From assembly GCA_040005265.1 (NCBI GenBank), contig JBDTZF010000004.1, forward strand, positions 1 to 53,626: a stretch of 53,626 nucleotides of DNA. Reading direction: 5' to 3'. The notes beneath the pieces are model-generated. The model did no database searches, had not been told where the DNA came from, and was given only the letters and a program-made list of their open reading frames with translations. The translations under genes and the position numbers were made by a program. This document shows, piece by piece, positions 24,283-32,408 of this stretch. The stretch comes from JBDTZF01 sp040005265. Its GTDB lineage: Bacteria > Verrucomicrobiota > Verrucomicrobiia > Chthoniobacterales > UBA10450. The stretch's first letter is position 1. Every line of letters starts with the position of its first letter.

Positions 24283-26154
24283 CTAACCTGAGATCGTTAA
24301 GTGGCTCTTGGCAAGCCAGATAGATATTATTGAGATGTCCGCCGGGGTGATGCCGCTGATACGGGCGGCTTGCCCCAACGACGCCGGCTTGATCGCGGAC
24401 AATTTCTGGCGCGTCTCGGATCGCAAGCCGTTGATCTTCCCGTAATCCAAGCCGTCGGGGATAATCTGCTCTCCGCGCCGCGCGAGCTGTCGATTCTGTT
24501 CCGACTGTCTGGTGGCATATCCTTCGTACTTGAAGTCTGTCTCGATCAACTCCCAGCTTTCGATCCCGGCGGCGGAAGCCATTCCTGCCGGAAGGTCCTG
24601 TACCGTAAAATCAGGACGTCGGAACAACTGCGATATCGAGATTCCACCTATTCGATTCTCGGTCGCCGTTTTTCGCGCCTGGTGGATAAGCGCCATTTTA
24701 TCCTGATGTTTAGCCCAGCGTCCCCGCTCGATTAGGCCGGCTTCGAACGCGAGTTTGGTCAGGCGCTGATCGGCGTTATCTTGCCGAAGGTGCAACCGGT
24801 CCTCTGCCCGGCTGGTAAACATCCGATACGGTTCTTCGGTCCCCTTGGTTACAAGATCGTCGATCAAAACCCCAATGTATGCTTCGCTTCTAGCCAGCAG
24901 CAAGGGGACATGACCTTGAACTTTCAGCGCCGCGTTGGCGCCGGCGACCAACCCCTGGGCGGCAGCCTCTTCGTACCCGGAAGTCCCGTTGACTTGACCA
25001 GCGAAATACAATCCGCTGACTAGCCTTGTTTCAAGCGACGGGAAGAGCTGGGTCGGCGGAAAGTAGTCGTACTCCACAGCATAGCCCGGCCGCATGATTT
25101 CCGCGTTCTCCAAGGCAGGTATTGATCGGATAAATTCTAATTGAACATCGTAGGGCAGGCTGGTCGAAACTCCGTTTACGTAATACTCCTCCGTGTGGCG
25201 TCCTTCCGGCTCGAGGAAGAGCTGATGGGAGGTCTTATCGGCAAACTTGACGATTTTATCTTCGATTGAGGGGCAATATCGCGGGCCCGTGCCTTCGATT
25301 CGGCCGGCGTAGAGAGGCGACCGGTGCAGATTCGCCCTAATGATTTCGTGGGTTTTCGGGACCGTCGACGTGATGAAACATGGCATTTGTTCCACATGGA
25401 ACTCGCCGTTGGGACCGCGATTCAGCGTGAAAATATCATTCTCAGATTCTGTTCTCTCGTCCTGATGAAAAGCGAATCGAGGGGGGGGCTCGTCGCCGTG
25501 CTGTATTTCACAGCGTGAGAAATCGATTGAGCGCCCATTCAGCCGGCACGGCGTACCTGTCTTAAACCGACCCACTTCGAATCCGAGGTGCCGCAAGCTG
25601 TCGCTCAGGGTCGAACTGGCATCGGCCATTCGTCCGCCGGGTTTGCTGGTTTCTCCCACGTGCAGTAAACCCCGCAGAAATGTGCCGGACGTCATGACCA
25701 CGCTTCGCGCAGCAATCTCCATCCCGATGTCTGTTTCCACGCCCACAACGCGTCCCTCTTCGACCATCACCTTCGAAACAGTGGCCTGCTTAAGGTCGAG
25801 ATTCTCGGTCCGTTCCAAGACGGCTTTCATTCGAAACTGATAGGCTTTCTTGTCACATTGAGCTCGAGGCGCTCGAACAGATGGCCCTTTAGTCCGGTTC
25901 AGCATCCGAAACTGAATTCCAGTGGCATCCGCATTCTGCCCCATGGCCCCACCCAGCGCATCGATCTCCCGGACGATATGCCCTTTAGCCAGGCCACCAA
26001 TGGCGGGGTTGCAGGACATTTGGCCTACCGTGTCGAGGTTCTGCGTCAACATTAAGGTCCGGCAGCCGGCCCGCGCAGCCGCCAATGCAGCTTCGATACC
26101 GGCGTGGCCGCTGCCCACAACGACGACATCGTATTCTTTCGGCAGCTTATACAT
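24283..26154 (-). CDS. mnmG: tRNA uridine-5-carboxymethylaminomethyl modification enzyme MnmG
   Basis: A 623-residue FAD protein that, with MnmE, modifies the wobble U34 of certain tRNAs. The FAD fold GSGHAGIEAALAAARAG is at the N-terminus; CNPAIGGLAKGHIVREID contains a conserved Cys, and later FAGQVNGTSGYEEAAAQGL and MFTSRAEDRLHLRQDNAD. Length is normal. The start overlaps cdd by eight bases; the gene lies in a reverse-strand run with metF, TVP38, cdd, plsY and gpsA. mnmE is not in the window. Confidence 0.97.
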   Translation of the reverse strand: MYKLPKEYDVVVVGSGHAGIEAALAAARAGCRTLMLTQNLDTVGQMSCNPAIGGLAKGHIVREIDALGGAMGQNADATGIQFRMLNRTKGPSVRAPRAQCDKKAYQFRMKAVLERTENLDLKQATVSKVMVEEGRVVGVETDIGMEIAARSVVMTSGTFLRGLLHVGETSKPGGRMADASSTLSDSLRHLGFEVGRFKTGTPCRLNGRSIDFSRCEIQHGDEPPPRFAFHQDERTESENDIFTLNRGPNGEFHVEQMPCFITSTVPKTHEIIRANLHRSPLYAGRIEGTGPRYCPSIEDKIVKFADKTSHQLFLEPEGRHTEEYYVNGVSTSLPYDVQLEFIRSIPALENAEIMRPGYAVEYDYFPPTQLFPSLETRLVSGLYFAGQVNGTSGYEEAAAQGLVAGANAALKVQGHVPLLLARSEAYIGVLIDDLVTKGTEEPYRMFTSRAEDRLHLRQDNADQRLTKLAFEAGLIERGRWAKHQDKMALIHQARKTATENRIGGISISQLFRRPDFTVQDLPAGMASAAGIESWELIETDFKYEGYATRQSEQNRQLARRGEQIIPDGLDYGKINGLRSETRQKLSAIKPASLGQAARISGITPADISIISIWLAKSHLTISG

Positions 26155-26551
26155 TCGTAACAGGCTTTAGGATTTTTTGAACGGATCGTGGAAGCAGATC
26201 CGAAAGCAGGACCGTTTCGCTGCGGCCGTCAGTTGTTGCGGCAATAATCTGAAGCTCGGGATTAAACTCAACCAATACTTGTCGGCAAGCTCCGCAGGGA
26301 AATACCGGTTCGCCAAAACCGGTCACAATGGCGACGGCAACAAACTCTCTTTCTCCGTCCGCCACCGCGGATGCCAGAGCTGCGCGCTCCGCGCAGATCG
26401 TTAGGCCAAGAGAAATATTCTCAACATTGCACCCGGTAAAAACCTTTCCGGATTTCGTCTGTAATGCCGCGCCTACCGCAAAATTAGAATAAGGAGCATA
26501 GGCGCGTGACCGCACCTCTGAGGCGGCTGCAATGAGGGAGTTATCGGACAT
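26147..26551 (-). CDS. cdd: Cytidine deaminase
   Basis: A 134-residue cytidine/deoxycytidine deaminase of the homotetrameric type. The zinc site is complete: CAERAALASAV with the catalytic Glu, and PCGACRQVLVEF with the two Cys. YSNFAVGAALQT is the substrate-binding start. It salvages pyrimidines. Overlaps mnmG by eight bases. Confidence 0.95.
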   Translation of the reverse strand: MSDNSLIAAASEVRSRAYAPYSNFAVGAALQTKSGKVFTGCNVENISLGLTICAERAALASAVADGEREFVAVAIVTGFGEPVFPCGACRQVLVEFNPELQIIAATTDGRSETVLLSDLLPRSVQKILKPVTNV

Positions 26552-26572
26552 AAGTATATGATGATGTTGTCT

Positions 26573-27340
26573 TTATGGTGCTACTGTAGGCTGCACATTT
26601 ATCGGCTGGACTATCCCTTTCGCCCGAGCGGCGGTTTCATTCGCCTGCGCCGTCTGCACTGTTCGCGAAGCAATACGAGCCAAGACAAACAATAACAATG
26701 CGGTTGTAACAAACGCGCCGCCCCAAGTCCAGTACTCGATCAGCCGCGGATGCGTTCTCCCGCGCATCAACCTCAGCCCCAATTGACCCAACGTCCCTAT
26801 ATACACATATAAAAAGAGACCCGGCATTCGTCCGATTGACGCCCAAAGCATGTAAGTGCCAAATCGAATTCGCGTCATACCGTACAAATAATTTAGCAGG
26901 CTTGTAGGAAAGAGCGGATGGAGCTGAGTTAGCAAAATAATCTTCCAACTTTCTCGTTCCATTGCCGGCTCCAAGGCGCGCAACGTCGCGTTCTGCGAAA
27001 GCTTCCGGCGAAACCAACCACCAGCGATCCAGCGACTCAGCGCGAACGAAATTGCCGCACCCACCACGTTACCCAGGAAAAGGATGAAAAATCCCCACCA
27101 CAGCCCGAAAAAGAAACCGCCGCCAACGGCCAATACGCCGCCGGGAAGAAGCAGAATATTACAGGCCGCAAACAGCAGCGGATAACAGACCGCACCCCAG
27201 GCGCCCCAGCCGATCACGCGTTGCTGTAGATTCTCAACAAGATCGACAATCGGAAAAAACCGCGCAGATACAGAAATCAGCACGACGGCAATCAGAACGC
27301 CAAAGAGTTGCCAGTACAGGGCGCGCCGGATTTCGAACAT
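26573..27340 (-). CDS. TVP38/TMEM64 (VTT domain) family membrane protein
   Basis: A 255-residue membrane protein with six or so hydrophobic segments. The VTT/DedA-like core is shown by NILLLPGGVLAVGGGFFFG and GNVVGAAISFALSRWIAG, then LLTQLHPLFPTSLLNYLYG (the F/LxR-P-type segment, altered) and WASIGRMPGLFLYVYIG. Relatives act in lipid scrambling or undecaprenyl/PE flipping; a specific role cannot be assigned. Lies in the metF-to-gpsA reverse run. Confidence 0.85.
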   Translation of the reverse strand: MFEIRRALYWQLFGVLIAVVLISVSARFFPIVDLVENLQQRVIGWGAWGAVCYPLLFAACNILLLPGGVLAVGGGFFFGLWWGFFILFLGNVVGAAISFALSRWIAGGWFRRKLSQNATLRALEPAMERESWKIILLTQLHPLFPTSLLNYLYGMTRIRFGTYMLWASIGRMPGLFLYVYIGTLGQLGLRLMRGRTHPRLIEYWTWGGAFVTTALLLFVLARIASRTVQTAQANETAARAKGIVQPINVQPTVAP

Positions 27341-27408
27341 CTCGAAATTTTGGCCGTATCACAGGCTCAGCGCAAATGCCGCCCGCCTGGTCGTGAGAAA
27401 CGAATTGA

Positions 27409-28338
27409 TTAGACGGTCGGACCCTGTTCGTTCCGCCGACGCGGTATGCCGAGACTATCAAAAATCACTCGCGTGGCATCGGAGCGATTGAGCGTATAAA
27501 AATGGATGCCGGCCACATTGTTGTCCAAGAGGTCGTGACATTGTTCCAGCGCGAAATGAACGCCAACGCGCTTGACCATCTCTCGATCGTCCTCGCACCG
27601 CTGCACAGCCCGCAGGAGTTTGGCCGGAAAACGGGCGCCTCCAGCCAACTCGGCGATTCGTTTGAATCCGCTTATCGACGTAATCGGCATGATCCCGGCA
27701 ATAATGGGAATCTGAATCCCAGCGAGCGCACAACGCTCGCGGAAATCGAAAAAATCGCGATTATCAAAGAACAGTTGTGTGACAATGTAATCGGCTCCGG
27801 CGTCGACCTTTGCCTTGAGGTGGTCCATTTCCACTATTCGATTCGGCGTGGCAGGATGGCCTTCGGGAAAACCGGCCACCCCAATTCCGAAACCACGCCG
27901 ATCCGGATGCGCGCCGGATTCATTAAAGCGCCGGATGAATCGAACAAGATCGATCGCATGTTGAAACGAGTCCCGCGATTTGTCATAGGGAATGTGACGT
28001 GGTCTATCCCCTCCGAGCGCAAGAATATTTGCAATCGCTGACGTGGCGTAACGATTCAGGATCCCTTCGATCTCCTGTTCGTTATGACTGACGCAAGTAA
28101 GGTGCGGGATCGGGTCAAGCTTTGTGGTGTTTTGAATGCGCTCCACAAGCGCATGGGTTAAATCTCGTGTTGAACCACCGGCACCATAAGTAACGCTCAC
28201 AAAATGCGGCATGTATGATTCCAGATCACGAATCGTTTGATAGAGAACCTCAGCCGACGCCGGTGTTGTCGGAGGAAAAAACTCGAACGAAAACGTGGGA
28301 GAATCCAGCCGGATAATGTCCGAAATGTGCATGATCAA
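27409..28338 (-). CDS. metF: Methylenetetrahydrofolate reductase
   Basis: A 309-residue MetF that reduces 5,10-methylene-THF to 5-methyl-THF for methionine synthesis. Motifs: FSFEFFPPTTPAS near the N-terminus with the catalytic Glu, VSVTYGAGGSTRD, ILALGGDRPRH, FGIGVAGFPEGHP, YIVTQLFFDN and PIIAGIMPITSISGF. The second ATG (28332) is an equal choice of start. Likely first gene of the reverse-strand run through gpsA. No SAM riboswitch was recognised upstream. Confidence 0.95.
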   Translation of the reverse strand: MIMHISDIIRLDSPTFSFEFFPPTTPASAEVLYQTIRDLESYMPHFVSVTYGAGGSTRDLTHALVERIQNTTKLDPIPHLTCVSHNEQEIEGILNRYATSAIANILALGGDRPRHIPYDKSRDSFQHAIDLVRFIRRFNESGAHPDRRGFGIGVAGFPEGHPATPNRIVEMDHLKAKVDAGADYIVTQLFFDNRDFFDFRERCALAGIQIPIIAGIMPITSISGFKRIAELAGGARFPAKLLRAVQRCEDDREMVKRVGVHFALEQCHDLLDNNVAGIHFYTLNRSDATRVIFDSLGIPRRRNEQGPTV

Positions 28339-28677
28339 AAGTATCTTCGTTGCTTTTGCGAGTTCCGGTCAACTGAGGCGTCGAATCTAATCCTGCCAGC
28401 CCGGCATCTAGCAAATTCAATACTGTCACCGCACCTGGCATGTGCGTCGCGCCCCCCGAACAACAACAGGCCAACAACTCCCAACAACTCCCAATAACCC
28501 TTAGTAATGAAAGAGACGCGCCGCTTCTCCGATCTCCTTCCATACTGTTGTTCACCTGGCTGCGCACACACTTTTTGATTCGCGAATTCGCTAGTCATCG
28601 AAAGTTATTCGCTAGTTGAAGATGAAGAGAAGTGGCTGTTTAAGAAAATTTAATCTATCAGAGCAACCAATAACTCG
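28339..28677. other. Intergenic region with repeats, metF to DUF2064 gene
   Basis: A 339-bp gap between divergent genes. It contains a tandem run CCAACAACTCCCAACAACTC continuing to CCAATAACCC (28471-28500) and a direct repeat of ATTCGCTAGT (28586-28595 and 28607-28616). No gene or riboswitch could be supported. The promoters of metF and of the forward run presumably lie here but were not recognised. Confidence 0.5.
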
Positions 28678-29442
28678 ATGACGCTCCACACGATTCTTGA
28701 TCCAGCTAGCCTAAACCAGGTTCCTCCGGGCACGTGCGCACTTGGGATCATGACCAAAGCGCCCCGCGCCGGAGAAGTTAAGACACGCCTCGTTCCGCCT
28801 CTCAGCTCGAACGAGGCTGCCGAGATCAATGCTTGTTTCCTGCGCGATCTATCCATGTCGATTTTACAAGCTTGCAATCACGCGCAGGCGCAAGGTGTCG
28901 GCATTTATACACCGGTTGGCGCTGAAAAGAGTTATGAAAGCATTTTGCCGCCGGAATTCGTTCTTATTCCGCAGCGGGGAGCCGGCTTTGGCGAACGTAT
29001 TATTAACGCCACAACGGATTTGTTTGCGGTTGGCTTCAGGTCGGTGTGCCTGATTAACTCCGATAGCCCAACTGTTCCGAGTTCGAGTTTTGCGCAAGCT
29101 GTTATTGAACTGGCGAAACCGGGGGATCGGGTTGTCCTGGGTCCCTCAGATGATGGAGGTTATTATCTGATCGGTTTGAAAAACATGCATCGTCGCATGT
29201 TTGAAGAAATAGACTGGAGCACAGAGCACGTTCTTGAACAGACGAAAGCCCGCGCAGCTGAGATTAAAGTAGAGGTTTGCGGGTTACCCGGAGGATTCGA
29301 TGTCGATGACCGCGTAAGCCTTGGCCGGCTATGCCATGAGTTATTGAATGAAAACACCAGGTCAATTGTCGCGCCCACAACGCAACAGTTTTTGAGCAGA
29401 ATTATTGCACGCGAAGGCCGTGGCCGGATTTGGCCGACTTAA
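28678..29442 (+). CDS. TIGR04282/DUF2064-family glycosyltransferase-like protein
   Basis: A 254-residue protein of the DUF2064/TIGR04282 family, a nucleotidyl/glycosyltransferase GT-A-like fold. Signatures: LGIMTKAPRAGEVKTRLVPP (KxPxxGxxKTRL), the LINSDSPTVPSS metal-binding region and LGPSDDGGYYLIGL. TIGR04282 members often pair with a GT2 partner in arsenosugar or cofactor-like pathways; here a GT2 gene follows three genes later. The real substrate is unknown. First gene of a forward run to 34034. Confidence 0.85.
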   Translation: MTLHTILDPASLNQVPPGTCALGIMTKAPRAGEVKTRLVPPLSSNEAAEINACFLRDLSMSILQACNHAQAQGVGIYTPVGAEKSYESILPPEFVLIPQRGAGFGERIINATTDLFAVGFRSVCLINSDSPTVPSSSFAQAVIELAKPGDRVVLGPSDDGGYYLIGLKNMHRRMFEEIDWSTEHVLEQTKARAAEIKVEVCGLPGGFDVDDRVSLGRLCHELLNENTRSIVAPTTQQFLSRIIAREGRGRIWPT

Positions 29443-29498
29443 AAGGCCGGTTGCCCAGACTGCTTGCGTGCAGAGACACGCGCCTCTAAAACAAGTTC

Positions 29499-30629
29499 AT
29501 GCTAAGACGAGCCCTGGTTACCGGCGGTGCTGGCTTAATCGGCTCGCATGTGACCGATCTGCTCGTACGCGAGGGTTGGAAGGTAAGAGTGTTTGACAAT
29601 ATCGAGCCCCAAACGCATCGCCGGGGCAAACCGCCATGGATCAATGATCAGGCCGAATTTATCCAAGGCGACTTGCGCGATCGCAGCGCGATGGAGAGCG
29701 CGTTGAACAACATCGACTTCGTTTTTCATCAGGCTGCTTACGGGGGATACATGCCGGAGATTGCGAAGTTCGTGCATGTTAATTCGCTGGGCACGGCGCA
29801 GCTACTCGAAATCATCCGTGAGAAAAATCTGCCGATTAAGAAAATTGTCGTCGCGAGCTCCCAGGCGGTTTACAGCGAAGGAGCCGGCGAATGTCCCGAG
29901 CACGGTTTGGTTTTTCCCAACGTCCGGCCGATTGAACAGTTGAGAAAAGGTGACTGGCAGGTGCATTGCCCGATCTGCGGCGCGATCACCAAAACCGTCC
30001 CCACTCCTGAGCACGCGCCAGTCGGCTCGGAAACAGTGTATGGGCTGACCAAACTGGATCAGGAACGGCTCGTACTGATTTGGGGGAAACAGATCGGCAT
30101 ACCCACAGTGGCCCTGCGCTACTCGTGTACTTACGGCCCACGGCAATCTATCTTCAATCCATACACCGGGGTTATAGCGATTTTCTGCACTCGTTTGCTC
30201 AACAATCTGCCGCCGGTGCTTTACGAAGACGGCCAGCAGACCCGCGACTTTTCATTCGTGGAAGACATCGCCCGCGCGAACCTGTTAGCCGCAGAAACGG
30301 ATAAGCTCGACGGATTACCGGTAAATGTCGGCAGCGGTCGTGGCGTCCCGATCCGCGAGATTGCCCAACAAGTAGGCGACGCGCTTAAGATCGACATCGC
30401 GCCGGAAGTGAACGCCGAATTTCGCCCCGGCGAAATGCGCCACCTAACAAGCGACACTAGCCGCATCCGCGCCGTCGGTTACAAACCACAGGTCGATCTG
30501 GCCAACGGCATCCGGCGGTACATCGATTGGATCCGCGCGCAATCCGATATTCGCGACTACTTCAGCGAGGCAGCGGAGATTTTGCGAAGCAAAGGCGTCG
30601 TTCATCGAGTAGAAGGCATGAATGACTGA
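29499..30629 (+). CDS. NAD-dependent sugar epimerase/dehydratase with Cys-rich insert
   Basis: A 376-residue extended short-chain dehydrogenase. It has the NAD motif TGGAGLIGSHV at the N-terminus, the SSQAVY catalytic Ser region and YGLTKLDQE for the catalytic Tyr-x3-Lys. Between them an insert of about 55 residues carries CPEHG and CPICG, a likely Zn-binding cluster, seen in some dTDP-L-rhamnose 4-epimerase-like enzymes. It probably epimerises or dehydrates a nucleotide sugar. Overlaps the CBS-MgtE gene by eight bases. Confidence 0.88.
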   Translation: MLRRALVTGGAGLIGSHVTDLLVREGWKVRVFDNIEPQTHRRGKPPWINDQAEFIQGDLRDRSAMESALNNIDFVFHQAAYGGYMPEIAKFVHVNSLGTAQLLEIIREKNLPIKKIVVASSQAVYSEGAGECPEHGLVFPNVRPIEQLRKGDWQVHCPICGAITKTVPTPEHAPVGSETVYGLTKLDQERLVLIWGKQIGIPTVALRYSCTYGPRQSIFNPYTGVIAIFCTRLLNNLPPVLYEDGQQTRDFSFVEDIARANLLAAETDKLDGLPVNVGSGRGVPIREIAQQVGDALKIDIAPEVNAEFRPGEMRHLTSDTSRIRAVGYKPQVDLANGIRRYIDWIRAQSDIRDYFSEAAEILRSKGVVHRVEGMND

Positions 30630-31638
30630 GCCGGTCGGCATTCCCGATTTTGATTCACCGGTTGTCGCGCACGCGCGAAAGGATTTCCCGCTCCTGGATG
30701 CTGAAGCGACCGTGGCCGATGCTCTCGAGCGCATCCGGCGTGAAGGTGTGGGCGAACGAGTGATTTATTTTTTCGCGGTCGATGCCGACAAACGTCTGGT
30801 GGGTGTTCTGCCGACCCGGCGGCTGCTCACTGCGGCGCTGGAAACACCGTTGCGCGAAATCATGGTGCGCCGCGTTGTCGCCATTCCTGCAAATGCGACC
30901 GTCCTCGATGCCTGCGAATTCTTCGTGCTCTACAAATTCTTCGCTTTTCCAATCGTTGACGAACATCGCCGGGTTGTGGGCATCATCGACGTTGGACTTT
31001 TTGCCGAGGAAGTTCTTCAGGCCGGCGATCGAGAAGCAAAGCGGCCCTTAACAGCGCCCGTTTCAGACGACGTTTTTGAAGCGCTTGGATTTCACCTGGA
31101 GCAAATTCGCGGCGCATCGCCGTGGCGCGCTTTTCACTTTCGTTTTCGGTGGCTGCTCGTCACGGTCGCGGCTGGAACCGCCGGCGCAGTGCTGGCGGGC
31201 TTTTTTGAAGCGACACTCGCCAAGAGCCTGGTCATCGCATTTTTTCTCACGATGGTGCTCGGGTTGAATGAAAGCGTGAGCGCACAATCAATGAGCGTAA
31301 CGATCCAGGCATTGCGTTCGGTGCCCGTGACGTGGCAATGGTTCGTCACTGCGCTACGCCGAGAATTCGTAACCGCCCTCTTGATCGGGCTGGCTTCTGG
31401 CTCATTGGTCGGCGCAATCGTTTGGGTTTGGCGCCGCGATGTGCTTGGGGGGCTTGTTATCGGCGGAAGCATCGCGGTCTCACTGGTCAGTGCGTGTGTG
31501 GTCGGGCTCTGCGTGCCGTCTCTCCTCCACCGTTTCAAGCTCGATCCCAAAATCGCTGCGGGTCCCGTCACGCTCGCCCTGGCGGATATTTTTGCGCTTA
31601 TTATCTATTTCACGAGCGCTTGGTTCGTCTTGCGATGA
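30622..31638 (+). CDS. CBS-domain MgtE-type divalent cation transporter
   Basis: A 338-residue protein. Residues ~15-140 are a pair of CBS domains (DAEATVADALERIRREGVGE and VVAIPANATVLDACEFF). Residues ~165-338 hold about five membrane segments of the MgtE type, including LTMVLGLNESVSAQSMSVTI and a last helix ADIFALIIYFTSAWFVL. The large N domain of classical MgtE (450 residues) is missing, so this is the short variant. It should move Mg2+ or a similar ion under nucleotide or metal gating. Overlaps the epimerase by eight bases and the GT2 gene by ATGA. Confidence 0.85.
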   Translation: MTEPVGIPDFDSPVVAHARKDFPLLDAEATVADALERIRREGVGERVIYFFAVDADKRLVGVLPTRRLLTAALETPLREIMVRRVVAIPANATVLDACEFFVLYKFFAFPIVDEHRRVVGIIDVGLFAEEVLQAGDREAKRPLTAPVSDDVFEALGFHLEQIRGASPWRAFHFRFRWLLVTVAAGTAGAVLAGFFEATLAKSLVIAFFLTMVLGLNESVSAQSMSVTIQALRSVPVTWQWFVTALRREFVTALLIGLASGSLVGAIVWVWRRDVLGGLVIGGSIAVSLVSACVVGLCVPSLLHRFKLDPKIAAGPVTLALADIFALIIYFTSAWFVLR

Positions 31639-32363
31639 GCGGCGTGTCCGTCATCATTCCGGCGCTGAACGAAGCGGCACCGATTGCCGGGGTAGTCCGG
31701 GAAGTCGCCGCAACCAGGATTCCGGTGGAAACCATTGTCGTGGACAACGGCAGCACCGATCGAACGGCAGAACGCGCTCGAGAAGCCGGAGCTCGCGTCG
31801 TGACTGCCCCGCGCGGATATGGTCGCGCCTGCGCGGCCGGAGTCGCCGCCGTGCGCCCTGAATCCGACATTCTCGTCTTCCTCGACGGCGATGGCAGCGA
31901 TTGCCCCGACTTCATGAAGGAACTTGTCGATCCTGTTATTGCCGGCACCCACGATTTCGTGATCGGATCGCGCACACGCGGGCAGCGCGAGCCGGGCAGT
32001 ATGAATTTGCAGCAGATTGTTTCCGGAAGAATGGCCGGTTTTATCTTGCGATTACTCTATGGCGTTCGTTATACCGACATGTGCCCATTTCGCGCCATTC
32101 GTCGCGACGCATTGGAAAAACTCGGTATGCGCGAAGAAACCTATGGATGGAATTTGGAGATGCAGATGAAAGCCGCGCGCGCCGGCCTGCGCGTTCTGGA
32201 AATCCCGGTAAACCATCGATGTCGCGCCGGTGGCGAGTCCAAGGTTTCCGGTACACTGCGCGGTACCTTTGTTGCCGGCGCGCGGATCATTGCGACGCTG
32301 ATTCGTATCGCTACTGAAAGAATGCCACGGATGAACACGGATGTTCCAGGCGGCGATGTGTGA
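31635..32363 (+). CDS. Family 2 glycosyltransferase (polyprenyl-phosphate type)
   Basis: A 242-residue GT2. It opens VSVIIPALNEAAPIAGVVRE, with the nucleotide-binding VVDNGSTDRT and the DxD-like LVFLDGDGSDCPDF, and later MCPFRAIRRDALEKLGMREE and NHRCRAGGESKVSGT. This pattern fits DPM1/polyprenyl-phosphate glycosyltransferases without a membrane domain. The ATG at 31635 overlaps the stop of the transporter (ATGA). The last ~15 residues (from RMPRMNTD) are encoded by a dispersed repeat, so the natural C-terminus has been altered. Confidence 0.88.
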   Translation: MSGVSVIIPALNEAAPIAGVVREVAATRIPVETIVVDNGSTDRTAERAREAGARVVTAPRGYGRACAAGVAAVRPESDILVFLDGDGSDCPDFMKELVDPVIAGTHDFVIGSRTRGQREPGSMNLQQIVSGRMAGFILRLLYGVRYTDMCPFRAIRRDALEKLGMREETYGWNLEMQMKAARAGLRVLEIPVNHRCRAGGESKVSGTLRGTFVAGARIIATLIRIATERMPRMNTDVPGGDV

Positions 32364-32408
32364 AGAGTGTTGTTCCGATTTGTGTTTCATCCGTGTTAAT
32401 CTGTGGCT
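32325..32408. repeat. CACGGATG inverted repeat spanning GT2 end and next gene start
   Basis: The left arm CCACGGATGAACACGGATG (32325-32343) is complementary to CATCCGTGTTAATCTGTGG (32388-32406). It contains the stop codon of the GT2 gene and the GTG start candidate of the sulfite-oxidase-like gene. A related copy is at 81-110. Confidence 0.75.

Noticed and set aside
28339..28677. Possible riboswitch before metF
   Set aside because: No SAM or other known consensus could be made out; the region has low-complexity repeats.
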